Of a stretch of DNA of 64,000 nt, positions 43,457 through 54,980 are shown piece after piece. A model generated the notes under the pieces. It was not told the origin of the DNA and did no database searches. It saw only the letters and a program-made list of their open reading frames with translations. Origin of the DNA: Cryptomeria japonica (taxonomy: Eukaryota; Streptophyta; Pinopsida; Cupressales; Cupressaceae); contig NC_081406.1 in assembly GCF_030272615.1 (NCBI RefSeq), positions 213,254,997 to 213,318,996 on the forward strand. The letters are read 5' to 3'. The stretch's first letter is position 1, and every line of letters starts with the position of its first letter. The translations under genes and the position numbers were made by a program.

Positions 43457-45740
43457 TCATAGAAGAATGTGAGGAACAAAACCCCATGTGAGGAAAAAGT
43501 CCCCCCCATATGAGAGAAGAAGAGAAGTCAAACTGTGACCCCCCCTCAATGGAGAATCTGCACCAATGATAGAAGCTCGATGTATGAAGAAACTGCTCCA
43601 CGAATGTCGAACAACATTCCTCCCCTTAGGAAGAAACAAAACCAAAGGTCTATACATGAAGTCTCCCCAATCATGAAGGGAAGATGTATGAAGAAAACTC
43701 ATGATGAAAGGAATCTCTGAAAACTGCTCAAGTGTCCCCATGTCGATGCTGAAAGATACCCCCTCCAAAGGTGGTAAACTATGCCACACTGCTGAAAAAG
43801 GCACTCCAAGATCTAGTGGAGATGGATGTAGAACATGTCCCAAAGACTCACATGTCTCCTCAAAAAATAAAGAGACCTCCTCCAACTGTTGTACATAAGT
43901 ATCCACAATCATTTCAACCTCAAAAGAATGATCATGTAGAGAATGAACAAGAGGGTCAGAGTGTTCCCTCGCAACAATCGAAGAAGGATCACCTTCATTA
44001 AAGAGAAGATGAATGTCATCAATGATGTCTCCCAAATATGCAATGTAAGATTTCAAAAATAAACCTGCAATATCTATCAAGTAATCATCCCATGAATCTG
44101 AAGCTGGAAGATAATGAATATCTTGCTGCACTGAATCACATGAAGGCAAAACTGTCGCACTATCTGCATCATCAGGTGCAATAGGTGATGTGATATCAAT
44201 ATGAGGAGATGAAATACAAGACTCAAGAATGGGGTCACATGTGAGAATCCCCATGTTCAAGTGTCCAAAGTTCTCCTCAAAATCTGAACCATCACAATAA
44301 GTGTGATCATCATGTGTAGAATCATCAAATGTGAAATCATCATCATCAACAAAATCTAAAAAGGAGTATAACCGAGATGGATGATCAACTACCCCAGTCA
44401 CAATAATAGCTCTAGTCTCCATGTCTCTAATGAAAACTGAGTCAGGTGTGAACTCCACAACTCTCTTAGTTGCACCATGTGTGATTTGATAGATAGAAAG
44501 GAGATTGTTTGTCAAGTGGGGTACACACAACACATCATTGAAGGAGTTATCCCCAATGTCAATAGATCCTTTCCCAATCACATCCATGTATGTATGTATG
44601 ATTGCCCATCAAAATCTATGGCATGGTGCAAGGCTCAAATGTAGAGAACATAGACTGCGAAGATGCCATATGATGAGAAGCCCCTGAATCTAGAAGCCAT
44701 CTCTCTGAATTATGACTAGTAGTAGCACATAGAGCTTTTCCTTTTCTTGTTCCAAAAGAGTGAGTCTTTCCACTTGTAGAAGCCATGAATGCTTGGCCTT
44801 TTCCTTTTGAATGTGAGGAAATGGAAGTTGATGAATCATCCTTCTTGTAGACTTTAGGCAAATCAATGTTATGCTTTTTGATGATATGTGTGAGCTCATC
44901 AATCTTCGTAGAATGGCAATGATGCTCCTCATGACCAATCTTTTTACAATAAGCACAAGTAGGTCTCTCTCTCTTTGGTGAATTATCTCTCTTGGAAGAG
45001 AATGAATCTCCTTGTTTTGGAGAAGATGGTGCTTTGTCTTTAGGCTTTGATTGCCATTTCTTCTTGTTTGAGTTGTCCTTTCCTTGATTTCCTTTGTTTC
45101 CTTGATTTTCCACTAGTGCTTGAGACTTAGAAGCCTTAAGAATTCCCATGCTTATCAACTTAGTTTGTTCCATCATCAACATTTCATTGAAATCATCAAA
45201 TGTAGGCATTGTGTAGCTTGAACCCATTGTCATCCTATGGGTTTGGAAACTAGAAACAAATGCTGCATATTCTTGTGGAAGCTTGCCTATCAAATTGAAT
45301 ATCAATTGAGTATCCTTCTTATCAATGCCACAATCTTTGAGTTGTGCCCTCAACTCATTTGCCTTAGTGACATAATCTTGTATAGTATCAAAGTTCTTAG
45401 GATCTAACATGGTGAGATCACTATCAATTTGATATCCCCTAATCTCATCAACTTGACCATACAAGTCTTGAAACTTTTTCCAAGCATCCTTGATTAGAGT
45501 ACATTTCTCAATATGAAAAATGAGATCCTTTGATACATACTTTCTTAAGGTACCAATTGCCATGATATTTTTAGTGAGCCAATCTAAGTGACCAACTGGA
45601 TCAGCCTTAGGATCAGCTGGAGCAACAATAGTTCCATCAATGTAATGAGTGAGTCCTTTTTCCATAAGTTTACTCCATGCATCAACTTTTCAAGTAGCAT
45701 AGTTATGTGGAGTTAAGAGAGGAAACTTAGAAGAACCCAT
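43457..45740 (-). pseudogene. Element B gag-protease-tail polyprotein, with two stops and a frameshift
   Basis: Same frame plan as element A. ATG 45740 (MGSSKFPLLTPHNYAT), then TGA at 45690-45692 where A has Trp. UBN2-type gag and zinc knuckle CAYCKKIGHEEHHC follow, then protease RWLLDSGASHHMASSQ. TAG at 44616-44618 (A has Gln) and a 4-bp GTAT/TGTA expansion near 44587-44600 break it just after protease. From 44587 to 43457 the tail is fully open for 376 codons, so the tail reading frame is undisturbed here. The tail has FGHLNMGILT of the GAG-pre-integrase end, acidic DDDDFTFDDS, FFEETCESLGHVLHPSPLD and LPPLEGVSFSIDM; no known fold. Confidence 0.9.
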
Positions 45741-47292
45741 AGAAGCAAAAAGGAAGGAACACAAGAGCACAAAAAAACAAGAGACACCCCCCCAAATTCA
45801 CTCAATCAATGTACCCACCCTAAAGTGATGATTTTGGCACTTTATACTTAGTGGGATTACAATGAGCCACTTGTAAAACAAGGCAAAATGGACTTATGAT
45901 GCAAATTTTACAACTTCTCAAATGAGATACAAGAGACTTCAATCAATAGTGCAATGAATCTAACTAAGATTCAAGCAAATATACAAGTACCAAAAGAGCC
46001 AAAATTTTCAAAATCTGAAAGTACAATTTATACTTACAATGGAATCAATCTGATAGCATCATGTGAAAGTAGACAAAAAAATACGCACTTTCAAAAAAAA
46101 CAGCACCTAAAAAGGAGGTCGTATGACCCCAAACGAAGCCTCTAAAGTTGCAAAAACTGGGATTACTTAGGTACAGTCATGAAAAACTACATTTTCTAAA
46201 AAATCCATGCATCAAAATCAAAAAATTTATTCACCACTATGGAGAGCACAAAATTTTAGCCCATTTCAAAAAAAATTGCACCCAAAAAGGAGCAAAAATG
46301 AGCAAGTTACGGCCATTTGAAGTTGAACTGCAAAATCAAAAATGCAAATGAGAGGGGCCTGCCAAATTTTTTTTTAAAATGCTGACGTGGTGCTGACATC
46401 AGCAAGTCACTGTGTTAAATTTGACGGCCATTTGACTGTCGCAAAAACTTCACCCTCTGCTGACTGGGCGTCTGTACTGTATGGATAACTGACTGGGCGG
46501 ATGACTGTGCAGGCTGGACGGATGACGTGGCACTGTGACTATGTGTACGGAAGTCTACGTGGCACTGTATGGAAATCTGACATGGCAGATGACTCAGTTG
46601 TACAAGTTGTACCCGCGGGCCAGTGGCCGCCTGCCACTTGGCGGACGCGGGTTCGCTGGTTTGGTTGTCCTGCTTAGTCCGCGTGGTGGAGGAGCTGGCG
46701 GCGGTAGGTGGGCCACTTGTGGCGGCGGGGCGTGGTGTTGGGGAGCTGCCGGACAGCGACGACATAGCAGGTAAGTCGGCCGACGGAAGATGCAGAGCGG
46801 CAGGCGGCGGCGCGGGCGCGGGTGGCAGTGGGTGTACGCGGCGTCCGAACCTGCAACACCTACGACGACAGGTACGGCGGCACCTGCAGAGACAGACCTA
46901 CAGGGTACGGGGTCACGGGGGGGGTCTGCGGACCCCCCAAAAACTTGTTTTTTTTTTTAATTTTTTTGATTTTTTTTTTTTGACTTTTCAATTTTTATTT
47001 TTTTTGGATTTTTTTTATTTTTTATTTTTCTGAAAATTTTTTCCGAAAATTATTTTTTTTCGAAAAATATATTAAAAAAATTGAAAATCCATACGATACT
47101 AGCAAAATTGGAGAAAAAAATTTTCTCACCAAAATAGGCCGACTTTATAACCAAAATTCATGGAAACGGCCTTCTGGACGCAATGGCAGGGTCGGATCTG
47201 GTCTAGGATGCCTCCAAAAGGTGCTGCTCCTCAGATCTGCCTCTTGACGTCACAATAATGCCTCTTCAAGACAAATCAATGAAGCCCCAATG
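45741..47292 (-). other. Leader of element B with GC-rich block and hairpin
   Basis: Homologous to A's leader at its gag-proximal end and near the primer site. 46430-46940 is GC/CpG-rich but differs strongly in content from A. A perfect hairpin with 8-bp stem (GGGGGGTCTGCGGACCCCCC core, 46919-46938) is followed by T/A homopolymers (46945-47090). ORFs at 46415-47033 are composition artefacts in my view. Confidence 0.7.
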
Positions 47293-47304
47293 GCTCTGAT
47301 ACCA
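47293..47304 (-). promoter_or_regulatory. Primer binding site of element B, initiator tRNA-Met
   Basis: Minus strand reads TGGTATCAGAGC directly after the LTR end. Confidence 0.95.
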
Positions 47305-47774
47305 TGTTAAATTTTGCCAAGATCAAGAGCTCAATGAAATGTACAAAATAGAGACATAATATGGGACAAGAATAAACTGTATTCTCATCAATAGAAAATG
47401 ATCAATAATAATGATTCAATAGTTGTTCAATAGTTACATACAATGTAGATGAGCTTGCTTATATAGGCAAGGCTAAGGATATGTGAGCACACAAACATGG
47501 CATGTGGCTCAATAAGAAACAAGGGTAGGTAGGAAATAGGTGTGGGTAGGTAGGAGAAATAATATAATAGTCCACATGAGGTGGATCACCCACTGAATGT
47601 GGAGTGTAACAACAAGATCAACACCATAAAAGGTGGAATTTCTCCTACACACACTATCCCAATGTGGCACAAACACCCAAGTGTCTCATACCCAAACTAC
47701 TATGAAATGCATTATCCTAAGTAAACTTAAGTAAGTGTAATAATATCCAAGATGAATAATTATTTACACCAACA
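47305..47774 (-). mobile_element. 5' LTR of element B
   Basis: 470 bp, TGTTAAATTTTGCC to TTTACACCAACA on plus. TATATAAGC promoter box on minus near 47457-47465. Confidence 0.95.
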
Positions 47775-48309
47775 GATAGGTCAAACACTTGTTAATTACT
47801 CACATCTTTGACAAGTCTGTAGCCCTTAATCGGGTAGGCCCAAAAGCCTTTTGTAAAATCCTCTAACAAGGTGGTTCACTTCTGTGAATCTAAAATCCTC
47901 TAGCAAGGTAGTCTTTAATCAGACTTATCTCCTAACAGAGATTGAGATTCCTAACAGGATCTGTTCTGGTGAAGAACATTGTAAGACCTTAACTGATCTG
48001 GTTTCTATTCTGCAGATAGTGACTTGTGAGTTCCATCTCACCGTGGTTTTTCCCATTTGGGTTTCCATGTCAAATATCTTGTGTTATGGTTGTATTTCTT
48101 TTGTGGGTGAATGCTTTATTTGCATTTTGGTTTGCATGTGTGATAACCGATCTGTCTACTAAGCTATTTTACCAGTTTATCTCCAAACTGTTTAAGTGTT
48201 TAAGGACAAAGATTTTTGGCATACTAATTCACCCCCCCCCTCTTATTATTTATCAATATCATGTCTATCAAAATACAACAAAATGATCAAAATACAACAG
48301 AGACAAGTC

Positions 48310-50279
48310 TCTTAGGTATGACTATCTCCTAAGGTTGATGGTCTTGCAATAGATGTGCTAGCCCTAGGATCCCCACTAGGTGGATCATGTCGAGCAGGCC
48401 CTGTAACACCTCTACTCTCTATCCACGTATGACTACAAGTAGATCGACTAGCTCCATAACTAGGAGCTCTATGATCTCTAGGGACCACCTCCTCATATAG
48501 ACACCTGTAATACTCGGCCTCCTTGTCCTTATACCATATCTCCCTCAACGTGTCTCGCATCAGGGAACCACCTATCGCTCTCTCCAATCTCTCAGCATGA
48601 TCCTCTACCTAGCCCCGATGCTCTCTCTCTATATCCCACTCTGCCTTAATCTACGTAATCTAGCGTTGTTGTGCTAGCACATGTTCCTGTAGCTCCTATA
48701 CAGTGTCCTGTAGGGATCTAATCTATGAATCCTATTGATGGGTGGGTACCCTATTTTGAATGGGTACCTGTGTCATGATACCACCCATACATGTCCCTAT
48801 CCGAGGCATTGGTGGAGGTAAAACATCTGATCTCCTCCTTTGGGCAGGTCGCCTAAAATCCTCTATACCACCCACTACCACTAGCACTGCACCTACCCTA
48901 CCAACTACACCGGCACAAAGAACAAGCCCTCCTCCTCTCCCTCCATCTCCCCCTCATCCTCTATCTAATCGACCACCTCCTCTATCTCCTCCCCTCCCAC
49001 CTCCTCCATCACCTCCTCCTCCACCACCTCCTCCATCATCTCCACCTCCATCTCCTACCTCTTCTCCCTCCTCATCTCTCTATTTGAATCCCCCACACCT
49101 CTCTGGCTACTCATCCTCATCATCATCAAAAGTGGGTAGCATCTCTGTCAGATCAGATATCTGTGCCACTGCATGTGCCACTAAGTATGTTGCGAACTCC
49201 TCTATCATCCCAACATCAATGACCCCAACTCCATAACCCTAGATCTAGCCTGCTAGTGTCATATACTCCTCTACCGCCACTACACTATATATAGTGGGTC
49301 CCCACTTAGGCACATCCTATCTCCGATGAGCATATAAACACACTCCCTGTGGCATCCTCTGTTGTCTCCCATACTACCACTGAACACGGCTTTGCAAAAA
49401 TCACTCAATGATAAAGGGCATCCGCCTTGTCAAATATCTTAACATATAAACATAGGGAATCTCTATCCCATCCTCAGCCCATACCTCACAATCCATATAG
49501 GGTCTCAAAATGACTCTATTTATGCCATCCAGTACCCTTTGCTAATGCTCTAGTTTTCCTAGCTTTCACTAGACAACTATATCTATATATTCATAAGCAT
49601 ACACTCGCCCAACTGGCCTATCCTTGTCTGCAAGTGGCCTCGCTGTAGGAATGTGCTCCCATGCCCACACCTATAGTAATGTCACCCCCACTGATAAACT
49701 ATTATATCCTAGATACACCACCTGGTGAAGCTCTCTGTAAAGGTGGGCTAACATACAAGACCCCCATGCAAAGCGTCCCTGCATGACCTTATCCTCCAAC
49801 ATCAATCCCCATCCCACAGCTAGTCCCTTTGACCTACGGTCGGGACACAAAAATCCACCAATGAAACTTGCTAGTACTAAGGGTACCAGAGCATAATCAA
49901 AATACATGAACTCCTGCTAGGGGATCTCATATCCACTAATCTGATCATCTTGGAAGATGTGACAGAGAGACTCTATCCCACCCTCCTCAGTCTGCTCATA
50001 TGGCAACAAGGCCTCAACTATAGGAATCCAAAAAATATGATAAGAGTCCTCTGGTGTGACTGTTATCTCGCCCATAGCCAAGTCGAAGGTATTCATGTCA
50101 CTATGCCACCTCTCTACCAAAGCTATCAAAAAACCCCACTTAATGATATACCAAGGCATGTCTAGTAAGGATGATAAACCGCAATTCTCAATCACATCTC
50201 TATCAGCCCGTGATAAGTGAGGAATCAATGACCATGGTCTTGGAAACCGCTCTCGAGACTGAAGCATGCCAAGATTTGC
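48310..50279 (-). pseudogene. Second plant mobile domain (PMD) protein, decayed
   Basis: Read from a splice acceptor (AG at 50281-50280) on minus: FPRPWSLIPHLSRADRDVIE, WGFLIALVERWHSDMNTFDL, AMGEITVTPEDSYHIFWIP, then LASFIGGFLCPDRRSKGLAV and LHQVVYLGYNSLSVGVTLLQ to 49671. Pieces of the PMD C-terminal part continue to about 49250 with stops. Then comes a Gly-rich run (about 49060-48930, GGGGGGGGDGGGGRGGDRGG) and a charged end (48587-48312, REIWYKDKEAEYYRCLYEEV). The main break is at 49917. The order of parts and phase at the acceptor equal the copy at 1288-3145. Confidence 0.77.
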
Positions 50280-50295
50280 CTACAAAACAACAAAT

Positions 50296-51552
50296 TGTTA
50301 GGATAATTGGTGAACAACTAAGAGGGGGGGTGAATCAGTTGTTGATAGATAATATTATTTAATCCATTTAATAACCTTTAACCAGATTAAGTATCAGTAG
50401 AGTAGAAACAGGTACCGATAAACAATAAAACTTAACAATTAAACAAATAATCAATGCAAAGTAACCATACCACATAACACCATGATTTGTATGTGGAAGA
50501 CATGGAAAGGGAAAAACCACGGTGAGAATCCTACCCATAGTCAGATGATACTTTTGTAGAAAGTATGTGATATAATAAGGGGCCTGCACATGTAGGAAGG
50601 CACACTGCCTAGAGCGTATTGCTCATTACAAAAGAGTCTCACTGACTATAGAGAGATTATAACTACCTCAAGATAAATGGACAACAATCCAAAATAATGA
50701 ACTGCTAAAGATAGCATCTACCATGCCTGATTACAGTCCCAGTTAAACTCAATATTGGAGGCCTTTGACCTCTTCCTTAATCCCAAATCGATCACCTATG
50801 ACCAACCAAATCTCCTTCGCATATGATATTGCATTTCAAGACCACGAACATCTTTTTATTTCCATCCTATGATCTACAATGAGATCTTACATCATTTTAT
50901 ACCAACCCTAAGGCCTAAACCAATTAGGTCGGCCACCTAAAAGATATTACAATAAGATCATTACATAAATCTATATTACAATGATATACCATGTCGGATT
51001 AAGACCAAAATGACAATAACCAGTTCATAGAACATCTCAAAACATCCTAATAATGTGTAGAGTACATTTTAACATGATACCAGTCCATAACCTAGATAGG
51101 CACCAGACCTATCTTGGGTCCACCATGCCAAAGAAATATCTTCAAGTAGTTGAAGCGCAATCAAAGAACATCTTCAACATCCTAAAATTTATGTAGAAGC
51201 CACACCAACACCACTTATGCATCCTATCAAGATTCCTTAGTAAAAGCTTTGTCGTTTAAACCTTAAACCAATGCCGATAAGGGTTTACAAGAGTGTATGA
51301 TAGCATCAAATTACCGAGTCAATTCTAACTAACCAAAACATGCTCAAGGAACATGTAACACATGAAATCAAACATACTCCATTGATCCAAACATGCTAGA
51401 AGTGTCCAACAGATAGTCTCTTCTGCTGGTAATACTAGATCTTCTAGCAGTAACCAAAACTTGTCTCTCGGTAACCAACCATAATAGCTAGTGTTGACAT
51501 CAATGACAAAACATCAATGTAACACATAATCAATTCATCCATAATGCCAACA
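50296..51552 (-). mobile_element. 3' LTR of element F
   Basis: 1257 bp, TGTTAGGATAATTGG to AATGCCAACA on plus. The G-run at 50332-50340 is the complement of the C-tract near the U5 end. No ORF of interest. Confidence 0.93.
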
Positions 51553-51988
51553 ATCTCCCCCTTTGGCATTGATGGCATCACTAGATGTGAAAAAACATCT
51601 AAGTACCAAGAAATGCCAAATAGGTCTCCCCCTGTGGAAGACAACTAACACTCTCCTGAATATTAGTAACTCTCCCCCTATGAATGATATCTCTGTAAAG
51701 TTTTGAATTTATTTTCACATCACTATCTCTCCCCCTTTAACATCAATGTCAGAAATTTGACACAAATATCAAAGAAAGAATATAAACCTCTGAATCTCAA
51801 AGCTAAACTCCCCCTGAGTAGTAGCATCACTCATCAGTGTCGAAATGAATAATATCTCTGATAATGCATGTCCGACTGATGATAGACTGCATCAATCAAG
51901 TCTCTAGCGGAGGGGTAGAAACCCCTAACCTATCTCTCAAATACTCAAATGATTCCTTAGACAACGGTTTAGTGAATATATTTGCAAT
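51553..51988 (-). other. Non-coding 3' part of element F
   Basis: Several short G-rich purine runs on minus (complements of CTCCCCCTTTGGC, GGTCTCCCCCTGTGG, CTCTCTCCCCCTTT) precede the main polypurine tract. No gene. Confidence 0.6.
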
Positions 51989-53270
51989 CTATTCTTTAGT
52001 GTTCACATAAACTAATTTGACTTCCTTTTCTTCTACCTTGTCCTTTAGAAAGTTGTAATTTATTGATATATGCTTAGTCTTAGAGTAAAATATTGGACTT
52101 TTAGACATGTTAATAGCTGCAGAGTTATCACAGTAGATAACTACCGGTTCACTATAATTTACCTTGATATCCTTCAACATTTTCTTCATCCACAAGACTT
52201 GAGTGCAATTAGTTGTTGCTACAACATACTCAGCTTTTGCAATAGATAAAGAAATAGATTACTGTTTTTTGTTCATCCATGAAACGAGTTTCTTTCTAAG
52301 AAAGAAAGATCCATCAGAAGTTCTCTTCCTATCATCAGCATCTCCTACCCAATCTAAGTCAGTATATGCACATAAAGTGAAATCATCATTTTTAGAATAC
52401 CATAAGCCATATTATGTTGTTCCTTGCAAATACCGAAATATCCTCTTTACTGCACATTCATGATTTTCTTTAGGATTAATTTGATATCTAGAAACAATGC
52501 TTATTATATTCGTAATATGCGGTCTAGTCTAAGTCAAATATAATAGACCACCAATCATATACTTATACCTTGTCGTATTTACCGGTGTAGAAGTATCCTT
52601 GATAGATAATTTCTCACTTGTCACCATAGGAGTACTTACCATTTTGGAATTATCCATAGAAAACTTCTTCAACAATTCCCTCAGATACTTAGTTTGACAA
52701 ATAAAAATGCCTTTGTCAGTTTGAGTCATCTGTAAACCTAAGAAAAATCTTATTTCACCAATCATGGACATTTCAAATTCATTCTTCACATTGTTAGCAA
52801 ATTCCGTGCACAATTTATCTTCTCCTCCAAAAATGATATTATCAACAAATACTTCAATAATCAGAATATCATTATCAGTGATCTTGTAATATAAATTACT
52901 ATCAACACTGCCTTTAGTAAAACCAAGATTAAAAATATATTTATCCAACCTTGCATACCAAGCTCTAGGATCTTGTTTCAATCCATATAGATGTTTCTTC
53001 AATTTGTAAACCATATCTTTATCATTTGTTAGTGAAAATCCATCAGGTTTATTAATGTATACTTCTTCCTCAAGTTCACCATTTAAAAATGCACATTTAA
53101 CATCCATTTAATAAACCTTATAGTTCTTATAAGTTGCATAGGCAATAAATAGTCTAACAACTTCAATTCTAGCTACAAGTACAAATGTCTCACCATAATC
53201 AATTCCTTCCATTTGAGATTATCCTTTACAAACCAATCTAGCTTTGTTTCTTACAACTTGACCATCCTCA
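51989..53270 (-). pseudogene. Element F reverse transcriptase and RNase H
   Basis: ORF 53107-52529: MDVKCAFLNGELEEEVYINK (first catalytic Asp), YKLKKHLYGLKQDPRAWYAR, and the catalytic box FVDNIIFGG, where copia elements have YVDDI; the second Asp is Asn. FEMSMIGEIRFFLGLQMTQT follows. The RNase H end (52195-51989) has VVIYCDNSAAINMSKSP and TKHISINYNFLKD in the same frame, after stops in 52196-52528. RT is dead at the active site as well as truncated. Confidence 0.9.
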
Positions 53271-54230
53271 TTTAGTTTATTCCTAAAACCCATTTAGTTC
53301 CAATAACATTCTTACTTTTAGGCCGAGCAACTAAAAACCAAGTCTCATTTTTCTCAATATGATCTAATTCATCTTCCATAGCTTTTAACCAATGTTTATC
53401 CTTACAAGCTTCAATAACATATGCTGGTTCAATTTGAGAAATAATACATACCTCTTCATTTGCCAATCTTCTTCTTGTCATAACTCCCTTGTTCCTATCT
53501 CCAATAATTTGATCTTCAAAATGATTTAATCTGACATACCTTGGTGTCTTCTGAACTTCAGGTTCACTTCCTTGATCATCAGTCACAGTTGAATTTTCTG
53601 ATTATGTCGGTGTAACTATCTCAGTTTCTTATACCACTTGAGGCATTGTCGGTTCAGGTATGATCATTTCCACTGTTGGTTCCTTGTCATATGATATAGA
53701 TTGATTTATGTACTTTTCATCCACTTTCACATTAGCACTCTCCACAATTTTCTGCAATATTTTGTTATAACATCTATATGCTTTTCTTTGAATTGAATAA
53801 CCAAGAAATATCTCTTCATCACATCTAGGATAAAACTTTCCAATTGAATCATCTCTTTTGATATAGCATTTACTTTCAAAAATTCTGAAATATTTAATAG
53901 TAGGTGTATGTCCAAACCATAATTCATAAGGGGTCTTACCGGTTTCACCTTTGATGTGAACTCTGTTGAATGTGTAGACTGTTGTACTCACTGCTTCTCT
54001 CCAGTAGATGTGAGGCAATTTGGCTTCCATCATCATAGATCTTGCTACATCCAAAATGGTTCTGTTATTTCTTTCCACTACTCCATTCTATTGAGGAGTC
54101 TGAGGTGCAGATAACTGTCTCCTAATACCATTTGTCTCACAATAACTCTTAAATTCATGAGAAGTGAACTCGCCACCTTGATTTGATCTTAGACATTTGA
54201 TTTTCAATCCAGTTTCTATTTCAACCTTTA
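53271..54230 (-). pseudogene. Element F integrase and start of RT
   Basis: ORF 54078-53629 is the C-terminal half of copia integrase: MERNNRTILDVARSMMMEAK, LPHIYWREAVSTTVYTFNRV and KTPYELWFGHTPTIKYFRIF. In the same frame, ORF 53586-53272 leads to the start of RT (DKHWLKAMEDELDHIEKNET, WFLVARPKSKNVIGTKWV). A frameshift separates it from the protease ORF. Confidence 0.88.
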
Positions 54231-54980
54231 CTTTAAAGATTTCTCATAAGCTTCAGAGTTCTCCCTAAGAAAAGTCACCCACATCATCCTATAATAATCA
54301 TCAATAATCAACATGAAATATCTATCAACTTGAAAGGGTCTAGTCCTTGCTGGACCACATAAGTCAGTGTGAATCAAATAAAGTACATCATTAGATTTAT
54401 CATGTATGCTCTTAAAATAAGTTCTAACTTTCTTTCCCAATTGACATTCCTTACATACCGAATTATGAGACTTCATAATCTTAGGTATATCTCTAACTGC
54501 CTTATTTGAACTGATCTTAACAATACAATCAAAATTAATATGACACAACCTCTTATGCCATAACCAACTCTCATCAATATGAGAAATCAAACATGTCTTA
54601 TTACCAGTGTTCAAGTGAAAGATATTACCTTCGGTCTGAGTACCAGTTGCAATCTCCAAACCAGTCTTGTTAATGATTTTGCATTTTCTATCTTTAAACT
54701 GAAGTTGGAAACCCTTGTCCACCAATTGACCAACACTCAAAAGATTATTCTTTAAACCTTTTACATAATAGACATTATCAGTATTATGGTTTCCATCCAG
54801 AGAAATAATACCTCTACCTTTGATCATACATGCTTTGTTATCTCCAAATCCGACTTGACCATCATTGTATTCTTGCAAGGACAAAAAATTTCTCTTATCA
54901 CCAGTCATATGATGTGAACATCCACTATCAATTACCCATTCATCCTTATCACACCCATTCCTTTCCATTGTTGGATCCAC
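54228..54980 (-). pseudogene. Element F protease, GAG-pre-integrase and integrase start
   Basis: DEWVIDSGCSHHMTGDKRNF gives the intact D-S-G protease site at about residue 18. IISLDGNHNTDNVYYVKGLK and LLSVGQLVDKGFQLQF follow, then the pre-integrase SWLWHKRLCHINFD, HNSVCKECQLGK of the zinc-binding part, and VLYLIHTDLCGPARTRPFQ with the first catalytic Asp; FMLIIDDYYRMMWVTFLREN is near the end. Longest clean ORF of the element. Confidence 0.92.

Larger units (their letters stand above)
41209..47774 (-). mobile_element. Element B: sister of A, inserted in the 3' LTR of D
   Basis: TSD GATAG (41204-41208 and 47775-47779). Minus orientation: 5' LTR 47774-47305, primer site 47304-47293, leader with GC-rich block, gag-protease-tail frame 45740-43457, polypurine tract at 43263-43256, 3' LTR 43255-41209 (split by insertion C). 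Without C it is about 5.0 kb, like A. The LTRs are 470 bp each once a 19-bp duplication (43061-43098) is discounted, and nearly identical. Compared with A they carry an extra AT-rich stretch (ATTCAATAGTTGTTCAATAG), so A and B are two subfamilies. Confidence 0.95.
27425..48255 (+). mobile_element. Element D: large copia-like retrotransposon, host of nested insertions
   Basis: Plus orientation, TSD ATATC at 27420-27424 and 48256-48260. 5' LTR 27425-28550, primer site 28553, gag frame 28601-29953, second ORF 30327-40199 (split by element E), polypurine AAAGGGGG at 40521-40528, 3' LTR 40533-48255 (split by element B). Without E (7773 bp plus TSD) and B (6566 bp plus TSD) it is about 6.5 kb and lacks protease, integrase and RT, so it is non-autonomous. 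LTRs differ noticeably more than those of A or E, consistent with D being the older host of the nest. Confidence 0.9.
40533..48255 (+). mobile_element. 3' LTR of element D, interrupted by element B
   Basis: Left piece 40533-41208, right piece 47775-48255 (target GATAG duplicated at both sides of B). It starts TGTTGGCATTTTTTATG after polypurine AAAGGGGGATAT and ends TTATTTATCA. A ~25-bp imperfect duplication (AACTGGTA/CGACAATTTGTGATGAGTTACC, about 40815-40870) lengthens it relative to the 5' LTR. Short ORFs at 47884-48286 are LTR sequence. Confidence 0.92.

Noticed and set aside
48760-49236. 158-codon proline-rich ORF on plus
   Set aside because: It is the complement of the Gly-rich linker of the second PMD pseudogene; the PMD frame on minus explains the sequence.
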